Positions 1 through 7,817 of a stretch of DNA of 64,000 nucleotides are shown one piece after another. This DNA comes from Nonomuraea corallina (GTDB taxonomy: Bacteria > Actinomycetota > Actinomycetes > Streptosporangiales > Streptosporangiaceae), in the NCBI RefSeq assembly GCF_027620315.1, contig NZ_JAPNNL010000017.1, positions 1 to 64,000 of the forward strand, in the 5' to 3' direction. The notes under the pieces were generated by a model, which saw only the letters and a program-made list of their open reading frames with translations, did not search any database and was not told where the DNA came from. A program made the position numbers and the translations under genes. Numbering within the stretch: position 1 is the first letter of the stretch; each line of letters begins with the position of its first letter.

Positions 1-788
1 GTGAGGTACAGAACGAAGCCAAAAAGGGTCGAGAAGGCCTTCTCCGTCAACTTGCGAACGATTACGGAGTTTGGTACGCGGAAGCCTTGACCGTAATCCC
101 ACTCGACCACATCGAGGTTTTCCGCAAGGAATATGAGGGAGGATTTCCGAACTACAAGATCAAGCACTTTCTACAAGCCGGGATCGAGCTCAATAGCATG
201 TTCGCGGAGTTGGCCGCACAGGGCACGATATCCAAATGGTTATACCCGGCCAAAAGCGCATTTCTTGCACCCCTGTCCGAGCAGAAGCAAATCCTACGGA
301 ACGTCGCGGCCCTCGCCGGTGGGCACCCCGGGGTCCTGGCCACACTTGATACCCTCGAAGACGTCTTCCGTAGACTTCCGACCGCGCTGGCCATTCTACG
401 CCAGGACGTCCGCGGACGGCCAGGCATCGCGATCAACGACGAGTACGACCTGCAGAGAGTCGTGCACGCTGTTCTGTGTCTGCACTATCTCGACGTGCGC
501 CCGGAAGAGTATGCCCCAAGCAGGGCAGGCGCTCATCCCCGCCTCGACTTCCTTCTCAAGGACGAGCGGATCGCCGTAGAAACAAAGATGACCCGAAGCA
601 ACCTGGGACCACGGCGACTTGGGGATGAGCTTGCGCAGGACATCCTGCGCTACAGGAAACACGACCATGCAGATGCATATTTCGCGCTCGTATATGATCC
701 GGAGAAGCACATCATCAACGCGTCCGGCTTCGAACGAGACTTCCCCGCAGAAGCTGCGTTCCCGGTTCGAGTTGTGATCATCCAGTAG
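1..788 (+). CDS. C-terminal part of a protein with a DpnII/MboI-type PD-(D/E)XK nuclease domain (5' end outside window)
   Basis: The frame is open to the left edge (in-frame codons from base 3), so the gene starts outside the window; the TTG at 87 is internal. The last ~110 residues resemble the REase_DpnII-MboI domain: an aspartate (RLDFLL, codon near 546) followed by an E-T-K motif near 579-587, the D...ExK arrangement of PD-(D/E)XK nucleases. The rest, with long helical stretches, is not recognised. A rare TTA leucine codon lies at 240-242, and base composition is lower in GC than the core genes to the right, which suggests acquired DNA. The activity is inferred from the motif only; it may belong to a restriction or defence-type protein whose N-terminal domain is not visible. 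Confidence 0.7.
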   Translation, partial: EVQNEAKKGREGLLRQLANDYGVWYAEALTVIPLDHIEVFRKEYEGGFPNYKIKHFLQAGIELNSMFAELAAQGTISKWLYPAKSAFLAPLSEQKQILRNVAALAGGHPGVLATLDTLEDVFRRLPTALAILRQDVRGRPGIAINDEYDLQRVVHAVLCLHYLDVRPEEYAPSRAGAHPRLDFLLKDERIAVETKMTRSNLGPRRLGDELAQDILRYRKHDHADAYFALVYDPEKHIINASGFERDFPAEAAFPVRVVIIQ

Positions 789-964
789 AAACCGAGACAC
801 CACTGCGAGCGGCTTCCAGTGGCTACGCACGGCTCGGAACCTCTGGAATGCATCCCCAGAGCAGGATGCTCATGCCACGGGCCGACGCCTACTCACCCAG
901 GGCCGCCGTTCAGGCGCTGGCAGGAGAACCGGCTGAATTCTCCGCCACTGGATGGCGTCACAGT
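789..964. other. Gap with no recognisable gene
   Basis: Between the nuclease-domain gene and the msrA remnant. No ORF with a ribosome binding site, repeat or stem-loop was recognised here; short open frames look random. Confidence 0.4.
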
Positions 965-1094
965 TCACTCACCGGCCGGCGCGATACCCACCGGACAGGA
1001 GACTCCGATACCACCGATGCCGCAATAGCCGTCAGGCACCTTGAATAGGTACTGCTCGTGGTAGCGCTGCAGTTCGGGCGATAGACGCAGACCC
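965..1094 (-). pseudogene. Fragment of a second msrA: 3' end of peptide methionine sulfoxide reductase
   Basis: Read on the minus strand, this segment encodes [20 protein letters not shown] and continues to a [10 protein letters not shown] ending and a TGA stop at 965-967. It aligns with the last ~35 residues of the intact MsrA at 5154-5813 ([28 protein letters not shown], stop). The catalytic GCFWG part and the rest of the gene are absent, so it is a remnant. The DNA is clearly diverged from the intact copy, so this is not a recent duplication. Both copies point the same way and bracket the Fic/XRE/IS segment. Confidence 0.75.
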
Positions 1095-1126
1095 ACGCCA
1101 TCGAGAGGGGAAGCACCCGCTCACGG

Positions 1127-2176
1127 TCACGACCGGCGATGCCTTGACTTGAGATAGTCATCCACCCACTTCTTGCTACTGCGCCACAGACCGTCGTCCC
1201 CTTTGACCGCACGCAACCGTCCCCGCGCGGCAGCTACTCGAAGTGCGTTCTCGGTCACGCCAGGGGTCGCGAGTGCGGGTAGAGGGACGAGCTTGACAGG
1301 ACCGGCCACCGCCGGCATGACGAAGCGGTACAGATTCGTCGTCACGCTACGGGCGATCAGCTCACCCAGCGGACCGAACTCGTCGCCGTCGGCTCGACGC
1401 ATGGCTTGGAGGTACTTGTCGCGGTCACGTTTGTAGATGATCGCCGGAGGATACCCCGTTCGGCACAGCATCAAGTTGAGCACCAACCGGCCGGTACGTC
1501 CGTTGCCATCTAGAAATGGATGTATCTGTTCGAACCGGTTGTGCAGGCGGGCCAAACGTTCAGGAAGCGCCTCATCCGAATCGACACGAAGGGCGTCGAC
1601 AGCCTTCACCCAGTCCCGCATCTGAGGGTCGACCTCCGGCCACGGCGGCGGCTTCATGCCTCCGGGAAACTTGGCGATCTCGTGCTGGCGGAAATTGCCT
1701 GGCTCTTCGGCAGCGGTCGCATGCGGGTGGGGTGCCACAGCCCAGGCCAGCGACATGGCTGAGTGGTGGATCTGCCGGATCTCCTGGAGAGTGATGAGTT
1801 CGCCGTTCTGCCAGTCTCCCGGCTCCAGCGCCTGCCCATATACCCACTTCGCCGCGTCGCCGTAGCCCTTCACTTCCATGTAATCGCTGAGCGGTTTGGC
1901 GCCGACGGCCCGCCCCTCTTCCAGGAGCTTCTCCACCTCCTGCAGAACAAGGGTGTTGCCTTCGATCGCGGTGCTGTTGTGGACCTCTTGATGCCAGATG
2001 TCGGACCAGATGTCCTCGGCCTCAGCGGGGGACGGAAGACCACCCAGACGGTCACGCAGTTCTCGAACGGCCTCCTCCAAGCGCTGATACACCGTTGCCC
2101 TGGACGGCCTGCCCGGACCTGACACCTGCACCCCCAAGATCTTGTTCGGCTCAGCCAGATTAACTGTACCGAACAA
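1127..2176 (-). CDS. Fic-domain protein (probable AMP-transferase, class II autoinhibited)
   Basis: Fic enzymes transfer AMP or another nucleotide-derived group to target protein hydroxyls. The core motif HPFLDGNGRTGR is at residues ~219-230, with the catalytic His and the phosphate-binding GNGR. Upstream, STAIEGN (residues ~68-74) fits the inhibitory helix motif (S/T)xxxE(G/N), placing it in the N-terminally autoinhibited class, so no separate antitoxin is needed. The last ~50 residues look like a small winged-helix DNA-binding segment (inference). The longest frame starts with TTG at 2176, inside an inverted repeat; a GTG at 2125 preceded by a G-rich stretch is an alternative that would leave the repeats wholly upstream. 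It follows the XRE gene on the same strand with a 59-bp gap. Confidence 0.85.
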   Translation of the reverse strand: MFGTVNLAEPNKILGVQVSGPGRPSRATVYQRLEEAVRELRDRLGGLPSPAEAEDIWSDIWHQEVHNSTAIEGNTLVLQEVEKLLEEGRAVGAKPLSDYMEVKGYGDAAKWVYGQALEPGDWQNGELITLQEIRQIHHSAMSLAWAVAPHPHATAAEEPGNFRQHEIAKFPGGMKPPPWPEVDPQMRDWVKAVDALRVDSDEALPERLARLHNRFEQIHPFLDGNGRTGRLVLNLMLCRTGYPPAIIYKRDRDKYLQAMRRADGDEFGPLGELIARSVTTNLYRFVMPAVAGPVKLVPLPALATPGVTENALRVAAARGRLRAVKGDDGLWRSSKKWVDDYLKSRHRRS

Positions 2177-2223
2177 AATCGATGGTAGTTGTTCGGATCG
2201 GCAAGAATAAGTGAACCGAACAA
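2142..2223. repeat. Four-arm inverted-repeat array (two copies of TTGTTCGG-N19-CCGAACAA)
   Basis: Two units, 2142-2176 and 2189-2223, each have perfect 8-base arms TTGTTCGG and CCGAACAA with exactly 19 bases between, repeating with a 47-bp period. The inner arms form CCGAACAA-N12-TTGTTCGG. Spacers differ in sequence while the arms are identical, as expected of protein-binding sites. The array lies between the XRE gene and fic and reaches the predicted fic start, so it is a likely operator for the XRE regulator or for fic itself. Confidence 0.7.
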
Positions 2224-2235
2224 GACTGCCGTTGA

Positions 2236-2841
2236 TCAGGCATTCGGGTTGTGCACTCGAAGCGGCAGCCGGCTGCGCAGTGCCGCGGCCCAGCCGGTGG
2301 CGCGCAGGCCGAGCTCTTCCCGCCGCATAAGGAAGTTCGCATGCGGAGATCGCGACGCGCGGCCAAGAACACGGCTCGCGAGATCGACCTGCGCCACAGC
2401 GGGCCGGGCGAGTTCACGAGCGGGCGTGACGGCCTCCAACCGCCGCTGGGCGCCAGTGATGCTGGTCAGCGTGGCGGCCGTCGTCTCGTCCACATCCGGA
2501 CGCTTGGGCAGAGCCACCCCCGCCAGCGCGGTCAACGCCACCGCCTTGCCGAAATCTCTGCGCTTCGTCGGATCGTCATCCCCTCGGGCTCCGAACCGGA
2601 GCAAGTGAAGCGGCACCCCGATCTGGATGGATATCTCCCGGACCTGGTCCACGGTGAGCGGCTGACGGCCACGCAACACCTTGGACACCCAGCTCTGGGA
2701 GTAGCCGACCGCCTCAGCCAACTGGCCCTGCGTCCAACCGTTCGCCCGCCGCACCTCTTCGAGGATGGTCGGTAGATCGCACTTGGCGAGAGCGGCGGCC
2801 ACAACTGGCACGGACCAGAACTGCGGCGGTATCTGGGTCAC
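2236..2841 (-). CDS. XRE-family helix-turn-helix regulator, probably truncated
   Basis: Residues ~24-78 form an XRE/HTH_3 domain (WTQGQLAEAVGYSQSWVSKV, then a recognition-helix region and GVPLHLL). The next stretch, RRDFGKAVALTALAGVAL and a segment about GAQRRLEAVTPARELARP, is typical of long actinobacterial XRE regulators that continue into a TPR-like region, usually about 400 residues in total. Here the protein ends at 201 residues with an Arg-rich tail, so the C-terminal sensor region appears lost, perhaps by frameshift. It is transcribed toward fic and ends 12 bp from the inverted-repeat array. Role: probable repressor of fic and/or itself (inference from position). Confidence 0.75.
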   Translation of the reverse strand: MTQIPPQFWSVPVVAAALAKCDLPTILEEVRRANGWTQGQLAEAVGYSQSWVSKVLRGRQPLTVDQVREISIQIGVPLHLLRFGARGDDDPTKRRDFGKAVALTALAGVALPKRPDVDETTAATLTSITGAQRRLEAVTPARELARPAVAQVDLASRVLGRASRSPHANFLMRREELGLRATGWAAALRSRLPLRVHNPNA

Positions 2842-2877
2842 AACGCTAGGTTAAGCCGCCGACCTCGACCGCACCGA

Positions 2878-2894
2878 TATTCGTAACGGGAATA
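2878..2894. promoter_or_regulatory. Possible operator between divergent XRE and small-protein genes
   Basis: TATTC and GAATA flank a 7-base spacer in the 114-bp gap between the XRE gene (minus) and the gene at 2956 (plus). It is a short symmetrical element in the right place for control of both genes, but the match could be chance. Confidence 0.25.
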
Positions 2895-2955
2895 GCCGTA
2901 CCACCAGCAGCACTAGGCCGTTCACCTGCGGTTTCGTGACAGCAACGCTCAGTAC

Positions 2956-3276
2956 ATGAACGCACTGCTGCTTCACCCCCTGGCCGCCGCACAACAACTG
3001 GCCGCCACCCTTGCGGAGGAGGGAATCACTGCCGACGTCCATCACGACTACGGCACGCCCATGGTGTCGGTCTGGGTCGGCCTGATCGTTTGGTGCGCGG
3101 ACGGCACATACTGGTGGCGCACCGGCTGGAACCCACGCAGACACCGACCGATCTACGCAAGACACCCCTTCACCCAGCCGACCCGCGCCGCCCGCCGAGT
3201 CGCCCTCCGCTACACGCAACTGCGCATGTCGCATCCGCTCTCGCCACTGATCGCCGGAGCACAGCCGTGCCCCTGA
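2956..3276 (+). CDS. Small conserved-looking protein of unknown function (106 aa)
   Basis: Starts with ATG and is divergent from the XRE gene. It has a helical N-terminus (LAAAQQLAATLAEEG), a middle rich in Trp and Tyr (VSVWVGLIVWCADGTYWWRT) and a basic C-terminal half with RRHRP and AARRVALRY. No signal peptide or known motif is seen. Its end overlaps the next gene by 10 bases, suggesting co-translation. Divergent pairs of an XRE regulator and one or two small proteins like this are common in actinomycetes; the function is not known to me. Confidence 0.6.
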   Translation: MNALLLHPLAAAQQLAATLAEEGITADVHHDYGTPMVSVWVGLIVWCADGTYWWRTGWNPRRHRPIYARHPFTQPTRAARRVALRYTQLRMSHPLSPLIAGAQPCP

Positions 3277-3506
3277 CCGTGCAGCAAGTGCTCAACAGAT
3301 TCCCCGGCTGGCAGATCACCGACATGTCTGGAGGCTGGGTCGCCATGCGAGTCAACTTCATGCCCAAGATCAGCGGACTCTCCAATGTACGTTGCGGAGA
3401 AACGTTGGAGGAACTGGCCGGCAATCTACACGCCGAGATCAGGCTCCAGAGGTCACGGACACCTCTTGCGCGGGTCTGTCCAGTCTTCGGTGTAACTGAT
3501 TTCTGA
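3267..3506 (+). CDS. Small protein of unknown function with 3' end replaced by an IS element
   Basis: The GTG at 3267 overlaps the end of the preceding gene and opens a 79-codon frame. The first ~68 residues (start MPLTVQQVLNRFPGWQITD, a WVAMR segment, then LEELAGNLHAEIRLQ) read as a compact domain. The IS256 element begins at 3472, so the last 11 codons and the stop come from the IS terminal repeat. The original C-terminus is therefore lost. It may still make a product, but it is best seen as an interrupted gene. Function is not recognised. Confidence 0.55.
   Translation: MPLTVQQVLNRFPGWQITDMSGGWVAMRVNFMPKISGLSNVRCGETLEELAGNLHAEIRLQRSRTPLARVCPVFGVTDF
3472..3497. repeat. Left terminal inverted repeat of the IS256 element
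   Basis: Twenty-six bases starting GGGTCT and ending CGGTGTAACT; the inverted partner is at 4857-4882. It supplies the last codons of the interrupted small gene at 3267-3506. Confidence 0.75.
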
Positions 3507-3511
3507 TGGTT

Positions 3512-4810
3512 CTATCGGCGGGCGGCGGACAGGCGGCCTTCGAAGGCGATCTCGAAGGCGTTCAGAGCGGGCTTCCAGCGGGTGATCCAGCGTTTCTGGC
3601 CCGTGCCGGTGGGGTCGAGGCTCATGATCGCCAGGTAGACGCATTTGAGGGCGGCCTGCTCGTTGGGGAAGTGTCCGCGCGCGCGGACGGCCTTGCGGAT
3701 GCGGGCATTGACGCTTTCGATGGCATTCGTACTGCACACGACGCGTCTGATCTCCGGGTCGAACTGCAGGAACGGCACGAACTCGGCCCAGCTGTTCTCC
3801 CACAGCTTGACGATCGCGGGATACCTGTCGCCCCATGCCTCGCAGAACTCCAGGAAGCGGTCCTCGGCCGCGTCGGCGGTGGGGGCGGTGTAGACCGGCT
3901 TGAGCGCCCTGGCGATGGCGTCCCAGTGCTGGCGGGCGGCGTAGCGGAAGCTACCGCGCAGCAGATGGATCACACACGTCTGGGTCAGCGCCCGCGGCCA
4001 GACCGTCTCGATCGCGTCCGGCAGGCCCTTCAGCCCGTCGCAGACGACCATGCACGCATCGGCCACGCCCCGATTCTTGATCTCGGTGAGCACCTGCAGC
4101 CAGTACTTGGCGCCCTCGCCGCCGTCGCCGGTCCACAGCCCCAGGATGTCGCGCTTACCCTCACAGGTGACGGCCAGGGCGACGTAGATGGGCCGGTTCG
4201 CGACATGCCCGTCGCGGATCTTCACGTTGATCGCGTCGATGAAGATCACCGGATAGACCGCATCCAGCGGCCGGTTCTGCCACTCGGTCATGCCCTCCAT
4301 CACCCGGTCGGTGATCGCGGAGATCGTCTGCTTCGACACGTTCGCGCCGTATACCTCGGCCAGGTGCGCACTGATCTCGCCGTGGGTGAGCCCCTTGGCC
4401 GACAGCGACAGCACCATCTCATCGACCCCGGACAGGCGCCGCTGCCGCTTCTTGACCAGCTGCGGCTCGAAGCTGGCATCGCGGTCGCGGGGCACCGTGA
4501 GCTCGACCGGCCCGACCTCGGTGATCACCGTCTTGGCCCGCCGACCGTTACGCGAATTGCCCGAGTTGTCCCCGCTCGCATCGTGCTTGGCATAGCCCAG
4601 GTGGGCGTCCATCTCGCCCTCCAGCGCCGACTCCAGGAAAATCTTGGTCAGCTGCCGCAGCAGCCCGCCCTCACCGCTCAGCTCCAGACCCTGGCCACGC
4701 GCTTGATCGGCCAGCCGCCGCAGCAACTGCACATCCAACGCGCCGACCTCGCCAGCCGGTGCCGATCCGGCCGCCGGCTCGGCTGCCTCCTCGATCGTCA
4801 TCTCATTCAT
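3512..4810 (-). CDS. IS256-family transposase (Mutator-type DDE)
   Basis: Catalyses cut/copy transposition of the surrounding element. The DDE residues are visible: D192 in PVIFIDAINVKI, D258 in MVVCDGLKGLPDAI, and E365 in NAIESVNARIRKAV, followed by the characteristic RGHFPNEQAALK block. The N-terminal part has the family's FLESALEGEMDAHLGY segment. I chose the ATG at 4810 because AAGGAG lies 9 bases upstream; a longer frame from 4837 lacks a better site. The length of 432 residues is normal and the frame is intact, so the element may be active. Confidence 0.92.
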   Translation of the reverse strand: MNEMTIEEAAEPAAGSAPAGEVGALDVQLLRRLADQARGQGLELSGEGGLLRQLTKIFLESALEGEMDAHLGYAKHDASGDNSGNSRNGRRAKTVITEVGPVELTVPRDRDASFEPQLVKKRQRRLSGVDEMVLSLSAKGLTHGEISAHLAEVYGANVSKQTISAITDRVMEGMTEWQNRPLDAVYPVIFIDAINVKIRDGHVANRPIYVALAVTCEGKRDILGLWTGDGGEGAKYWLQVLTEIKNRGVADACMVVCDGLKGLPDAIETVWPRALTQTCVIHLLRGSFRYAARQHWDAIARALKPVYTAPTADAAEDRFLEFCEAWGDRYPAIVKLWENSWAEFVPFLQFDPEIRRVVCSTNAIESVNARIRKAVRARGHFPNEQAALKCVYLAIMSLDPTGTGQKRWITRWKPALNAFEIAFEGRLSAARR

Positions 4811-4856
4811 CGGGGGTGTCTCCTTCCGGAGGAACATCAGTCCCTCACGTCTCCGG

Positions 4857-4882
4857 AGTTACACCGTTGATCGTATAGACCC
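4857..4882. repeat. Right terminal inverted repeat of the IS256 element
   Basis: Inverted partner of 3472-3497, starting AGTTACACCG and ending AGACCC; 20 of 26 positions match. Confidence 0.75.
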
Positions 4883-4887
4883 CCGCC

Positions 4888-5058
4888 GGACTTGCGATGG
4901 CGTTCAAGCTGATCGAGTCCGCCCAGGCCCGCTGGCGCGCGGTCAACGCACCCCACCTCGTCGCCCTGGTCCGCGCCGGCGCGACATTCCTCGGCGGCAA
5001 ACTCGTCGAACGCCCCGAAGAGACACCGGCTACCGAGGAGACTACGGCCGCCGCCTAA
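4888..5058 (+). pseudogene. Tail of a second IS256-type transposase, opposite orientation
   Basis: The plus strand encodes GLAMAFKLIESAQARWRAVN followed by a PHLVALVRAG segment and ends at TAA 5056-5058. The pattern (M-x-FKL-x3-AQ-x-RWR) resembles the C-terminal end of IS256-family transposases found in actinomycetes. The upstream part is missing because the intact IS256 element abuts it at 4882. It points the other way from the intact transposase, so it is a different, older element broken by the newer one. The following ~35 bp (GATCTTGATCCACAGGTATT and on) may be that older element's end. Confidence 0.6.
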
Positions 5059-5153
5059 AGATCTTGATCCACAGGTATTGACGATTGCTCCGGGGAACGG
5101 CAGGCCCATGTGCTCCGCCCAGAGCACACAGACCTCGTCGAAAACCGCCGCCT

Positions 5154-5813
<660 letters not shown>

Positions 5814-5832
5814 CGCACACCTCCGCAGTCCC

Positions 5833-5860
5833 ACTCTACAGACGGTGTAACCGTTAACAA
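5833..5860 (-). promoter_or_regulatory. Predicted vegetative promoter of msrA
   Basis: On the minus strand TTGTTA (5855-5860) and TAGAGT (5833-5838) are 16 bases apart, close to the main sigma factor consensus. Transcription would start near 5826, leaving a short leader with the GGAGG site. Confidence 0.5.
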
Positions 5861-5919
5861 ACGCTACACATTTCCGTGAAGAAACCCGCATTTGTGTTTA
5901 AAGGTGGTCATGCCCGAAG

Positions 5920-6849
5920 ATGGGTTTCATGCCTGAACTACGGCGCGGTGTTCTCTTCGGTGTGGCCGCGTATGTGATGTGGGGTCTGTTCCCTCTCTAC
6001 TGGCCGCTGCTCAAGCCCGCCGGCGCGGTCGAGATCCTGGCCCACCGGATGGCCTGGTCGCTGATCACTGTCATCCTGGTGCTGGCCGTACGCAGGCACT
6101 GGTCGTGGATCAAGGAGATCGTGCGGCAGCCGCGCAAGCTCGGCCTGCTGGCCCTGGCCGCCGCGGTCATCACGGTCAACTGGGGGACCTACATCTACGC
6201 GGTCAACTCCGGTCACGTGGTGGAGAGCGCGCTGGGGTACTTCATCAACCCGCTGGTGAGCGTGCTGTTCGGGGTGGTGCTGCTGCGCGAGCGGCTGCGG
6301 CCGCTGCAGTGGACGGCGGTGGGGTTCGGCACGCTGGCCGTGATCGTGCTGACGGCCGACTACGGCCGGCCGCCGTATCTGGCGCTGGCGCTCGCCTTCT
6401 CGTTCGGCCTGTACGGGCTGATCAAGAAGCACGCGAACGTGGGCGCGGCCGAGAGCCTGACGGTGGAGACGCTGGTGCTGCTGGCTCCCGCGCTGGCGTA
6501 CATCGGGTTCCTGCAGGTCAGCGGCGAGGCGACGTTCGGGCACCAGGGCGGCTGGCACGTGGCGCTGATGATCGGCGCCGGGGTGATCACGGCGGTGCCG
6601 CTGCTCTTCTTCACCGCCTCCGCCATCCGGGTCCCGCTCAGCACGATCGGGCTGTTGCAGTACATCGCGCCGGTGCTGCAGTTCCTCTGCGGCGTGCTGG
6701 TCGCGAAGGAGACCATGCCGCCGAGCCGGTGGATCGGCTTCTCGATCGTGTGGCTGGCGCTGGCGATCTTCACGTACGACAGCTTGCGGGCGGCGCGGGC
6801 CGCCCGCGTCGGCAGGTCAGCCCGACCGCTCGACCACGTAGTCACATAG
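5920..6849 (+). CDS. rarD: RarD-like EamA/DMT-family permease
   Basis: A hydrophobic 309-residue protein with about ten membrane segments. The beginning (RRGVLFGVAAYVMWGLFPLYWPLLKPAGAVEILAHR, split here into the opening GVAAYVMWGLFPLYW and AGAVEILAHR) and the later NWGTYIYAVNSGHVVESALGYFINPL region are hallmarks of the RarD subgroup (EamA domains). RarD proteins are predicted drug/metabolite transporters; the substrate is unknown. The start at 5920 is preceded by AAGGTGG at 5901-5907 with a rather long 12-base spacer; an ATG at 5929 is also possible. Its 3' end overlaps the convergent polyprenyl synthase gene by 33 bases. Confidence 0.88.
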   Translation: MGFMPELRRGVLFGVAAYVMWGLFPLYWPLLKPAGAVEILAHRMAWSLITVILVLAVRRHWSWIKEIVRQPRKLGLLALAAAVITVNWGTYIYAVNSGHVVESALGYFINPLVSVLFGVVLLRERLRPLQWTAVGFGTLAVIVLTADYGRPPYLALALAFSFGLYGLIKKHANVGAAESLTVETLVLLAPALAYIGFLQVSGEATFGHQGGWHVALMIGAGVITAVPLLFFTASAIRVPLSTIGLLQYIAPVLQFLCGVLVAKETMPPSRWIGFSIVWLALAIFTYDSLRAARAARVGRSARPLDHVVT

Positions 6850-7806
6850 CGTCAGGAACGCCGCCTTGGCCGGGATGTCCGGCAGGCCGTCGATGTCGGC
6901 CCTAGCCCGGTCGACCCAGGCGGCCAGGTCGCTCCGGGCCCGCAGCATCGCCGGGTGGGCGCGCAGCAGGGTCAGCGCCTCGTCGAGGTCCTCCTCCGCG
7001 ACCGGCCCCGCGAGCAGCTTCGCCAGCCGCGACTCCGGGTCGCCTGACAGGACGTACAGCACCGGCAGGGTCCTGATGCCCTCACGCAGGTCGGTGCCGG
7101 GGGTCTTGCCCGACTGCCGGGAGGACGAGGCCACGTCCAGCAGGTCGTCGCCGAGCTGCCAGGCCACGCCGATCGCCTCACAGGCCCGGCTGAGCCGTTC
7201 CTCGACGTCGCCGGTCGCGCCCGACAGCAGCGCGCCGAAGCGGCCGGCCGCCGCGATCAGCGAGCCGGTCTTGTCGGCGAGCACGTGGATGTGGTGGGCG
7301 ATGGGGTCGTCGTCGGCGCGCGGCCCGATCGTCTCGCGGATCTGCCCCCGCACCAGGCGGGAGAACGTCTGCGCCTGGATCCTGATCAGCTCCGGCCCGA
7401 GGTCGGCGAGCAGGGCGGAGGCCTGGGCGAAGAGGTAGTCGCCGGTGAGGATGGCCACGGTGTTGTCCCACCGGGCGTTGGCGGAGGCCGAGCCGCGGCG
7501 CACCCGGGCCTCGTCCATGACGTCGTCGTGGTACAGCGAGCCGAGGTGGGTCAGCTCGATGACCACGGCGCCGGGCACCACGCCCGGCGCCGACGGGTCG
7601 CCGAACTGCGCGGCCAGCAGCACCATCAGGGTGCGGAACCGCTTGCCGCCGGCCTCGATGAGGTGCTTGGACGCCTCCGTGACGAAGGCGTCCTCGCTCT
7701 CGACCGACGAGCGCAGCAGCTTCTCCACCGCGGCCAGGCCGTTGGCCACGTCCTGCGCCAGCCGCTCATCGTCGATAGGAAGGTCAACAACGGGAGGCGC
7801 GGACAT
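6817..7806 (-). CDS. Long-chain polyprenyl diphosphate synthase (menaquinone side chain)
   Basis: Builds the isoprenoid chain used for menaquinone. Both aspartate-rich motifs are present: DDVMD at residues ~94-98 and DDLLD at ~220-224, with GGKRFR near 53-58 and the RRG motif. At 329 residues it fits the trans-prenyltransferase family (hepT/ispB/grcC type). The start at 7806 gives MSAPPVVDLP; the long frame running back to 9114 is a shadow of nuoN. It begins 11 bp after nuoN ends, same strand, so it is very likely the last gene of the nuo operon. Chain length cannot be read from sequence alone. Confidence 0.92.
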   Translation of the reverse strand: MSAPPVVDLPIDDERLAQDVANGLAAVEKLLRSSVESEDAFVTEASKHLIEAGGKRFRTLMVLLAAQFGDPSAPGVVPGAVVIELTHLGSLYHDDVMDEARVRRGSASANARWDNTVAILTGDYLFAQASALLADLGPELIRIQAQTFSRLVRGQIRETIGPRADDDPIAHHIHVLADKTGSLIAAAGRFGALLSGATGDVEERLSRACEAIGVAWQLGDDLLDVASSSRQSGKTPGTDLREGIRTLPVLYVLSGDPESRLAKLLAGPVAEEDLDEALTLLRAHPAMLRARSDLAAWVDRARADIDGLPDIPAKAAFLTLCDYVVERSG

Positions 7807-7817
7807 ATGGTTTCCCC

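Larger units (their letters stand above)
3472..4882. mobile_element. IS256-family insertion sequence, 1411 bp
   Basis: The element has one transposase gene and 26-bp terminal inverted repeats that match at 20 of 26 positions (first six, GGGTCT, and last ten, CGGTGTAACT, identical). Length and gene content are normal for IS256. No 8-9 bp target duplication is visible at the two ends, which suggests a deletion or rearrangement beside the element after insertion. Confidence 0.85.

Noticed and set aside
3506-4870. 454-codon open frame on the plus strand across the IS256 transposase
   Set aside because: Antisense shadow of the transposase, whose DDE motifs and inverted repeats fix the real strand; no ribosome site or domain.
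3464-4896. CTTGCG on both sides of the IS256 element as a target duplication
   Set aside because: The right copy lies eight bases beyond the repeat end while the left copy is one base from it; IS256 duplications are 8-9 bp and directly adjoining, so this is probably chance.
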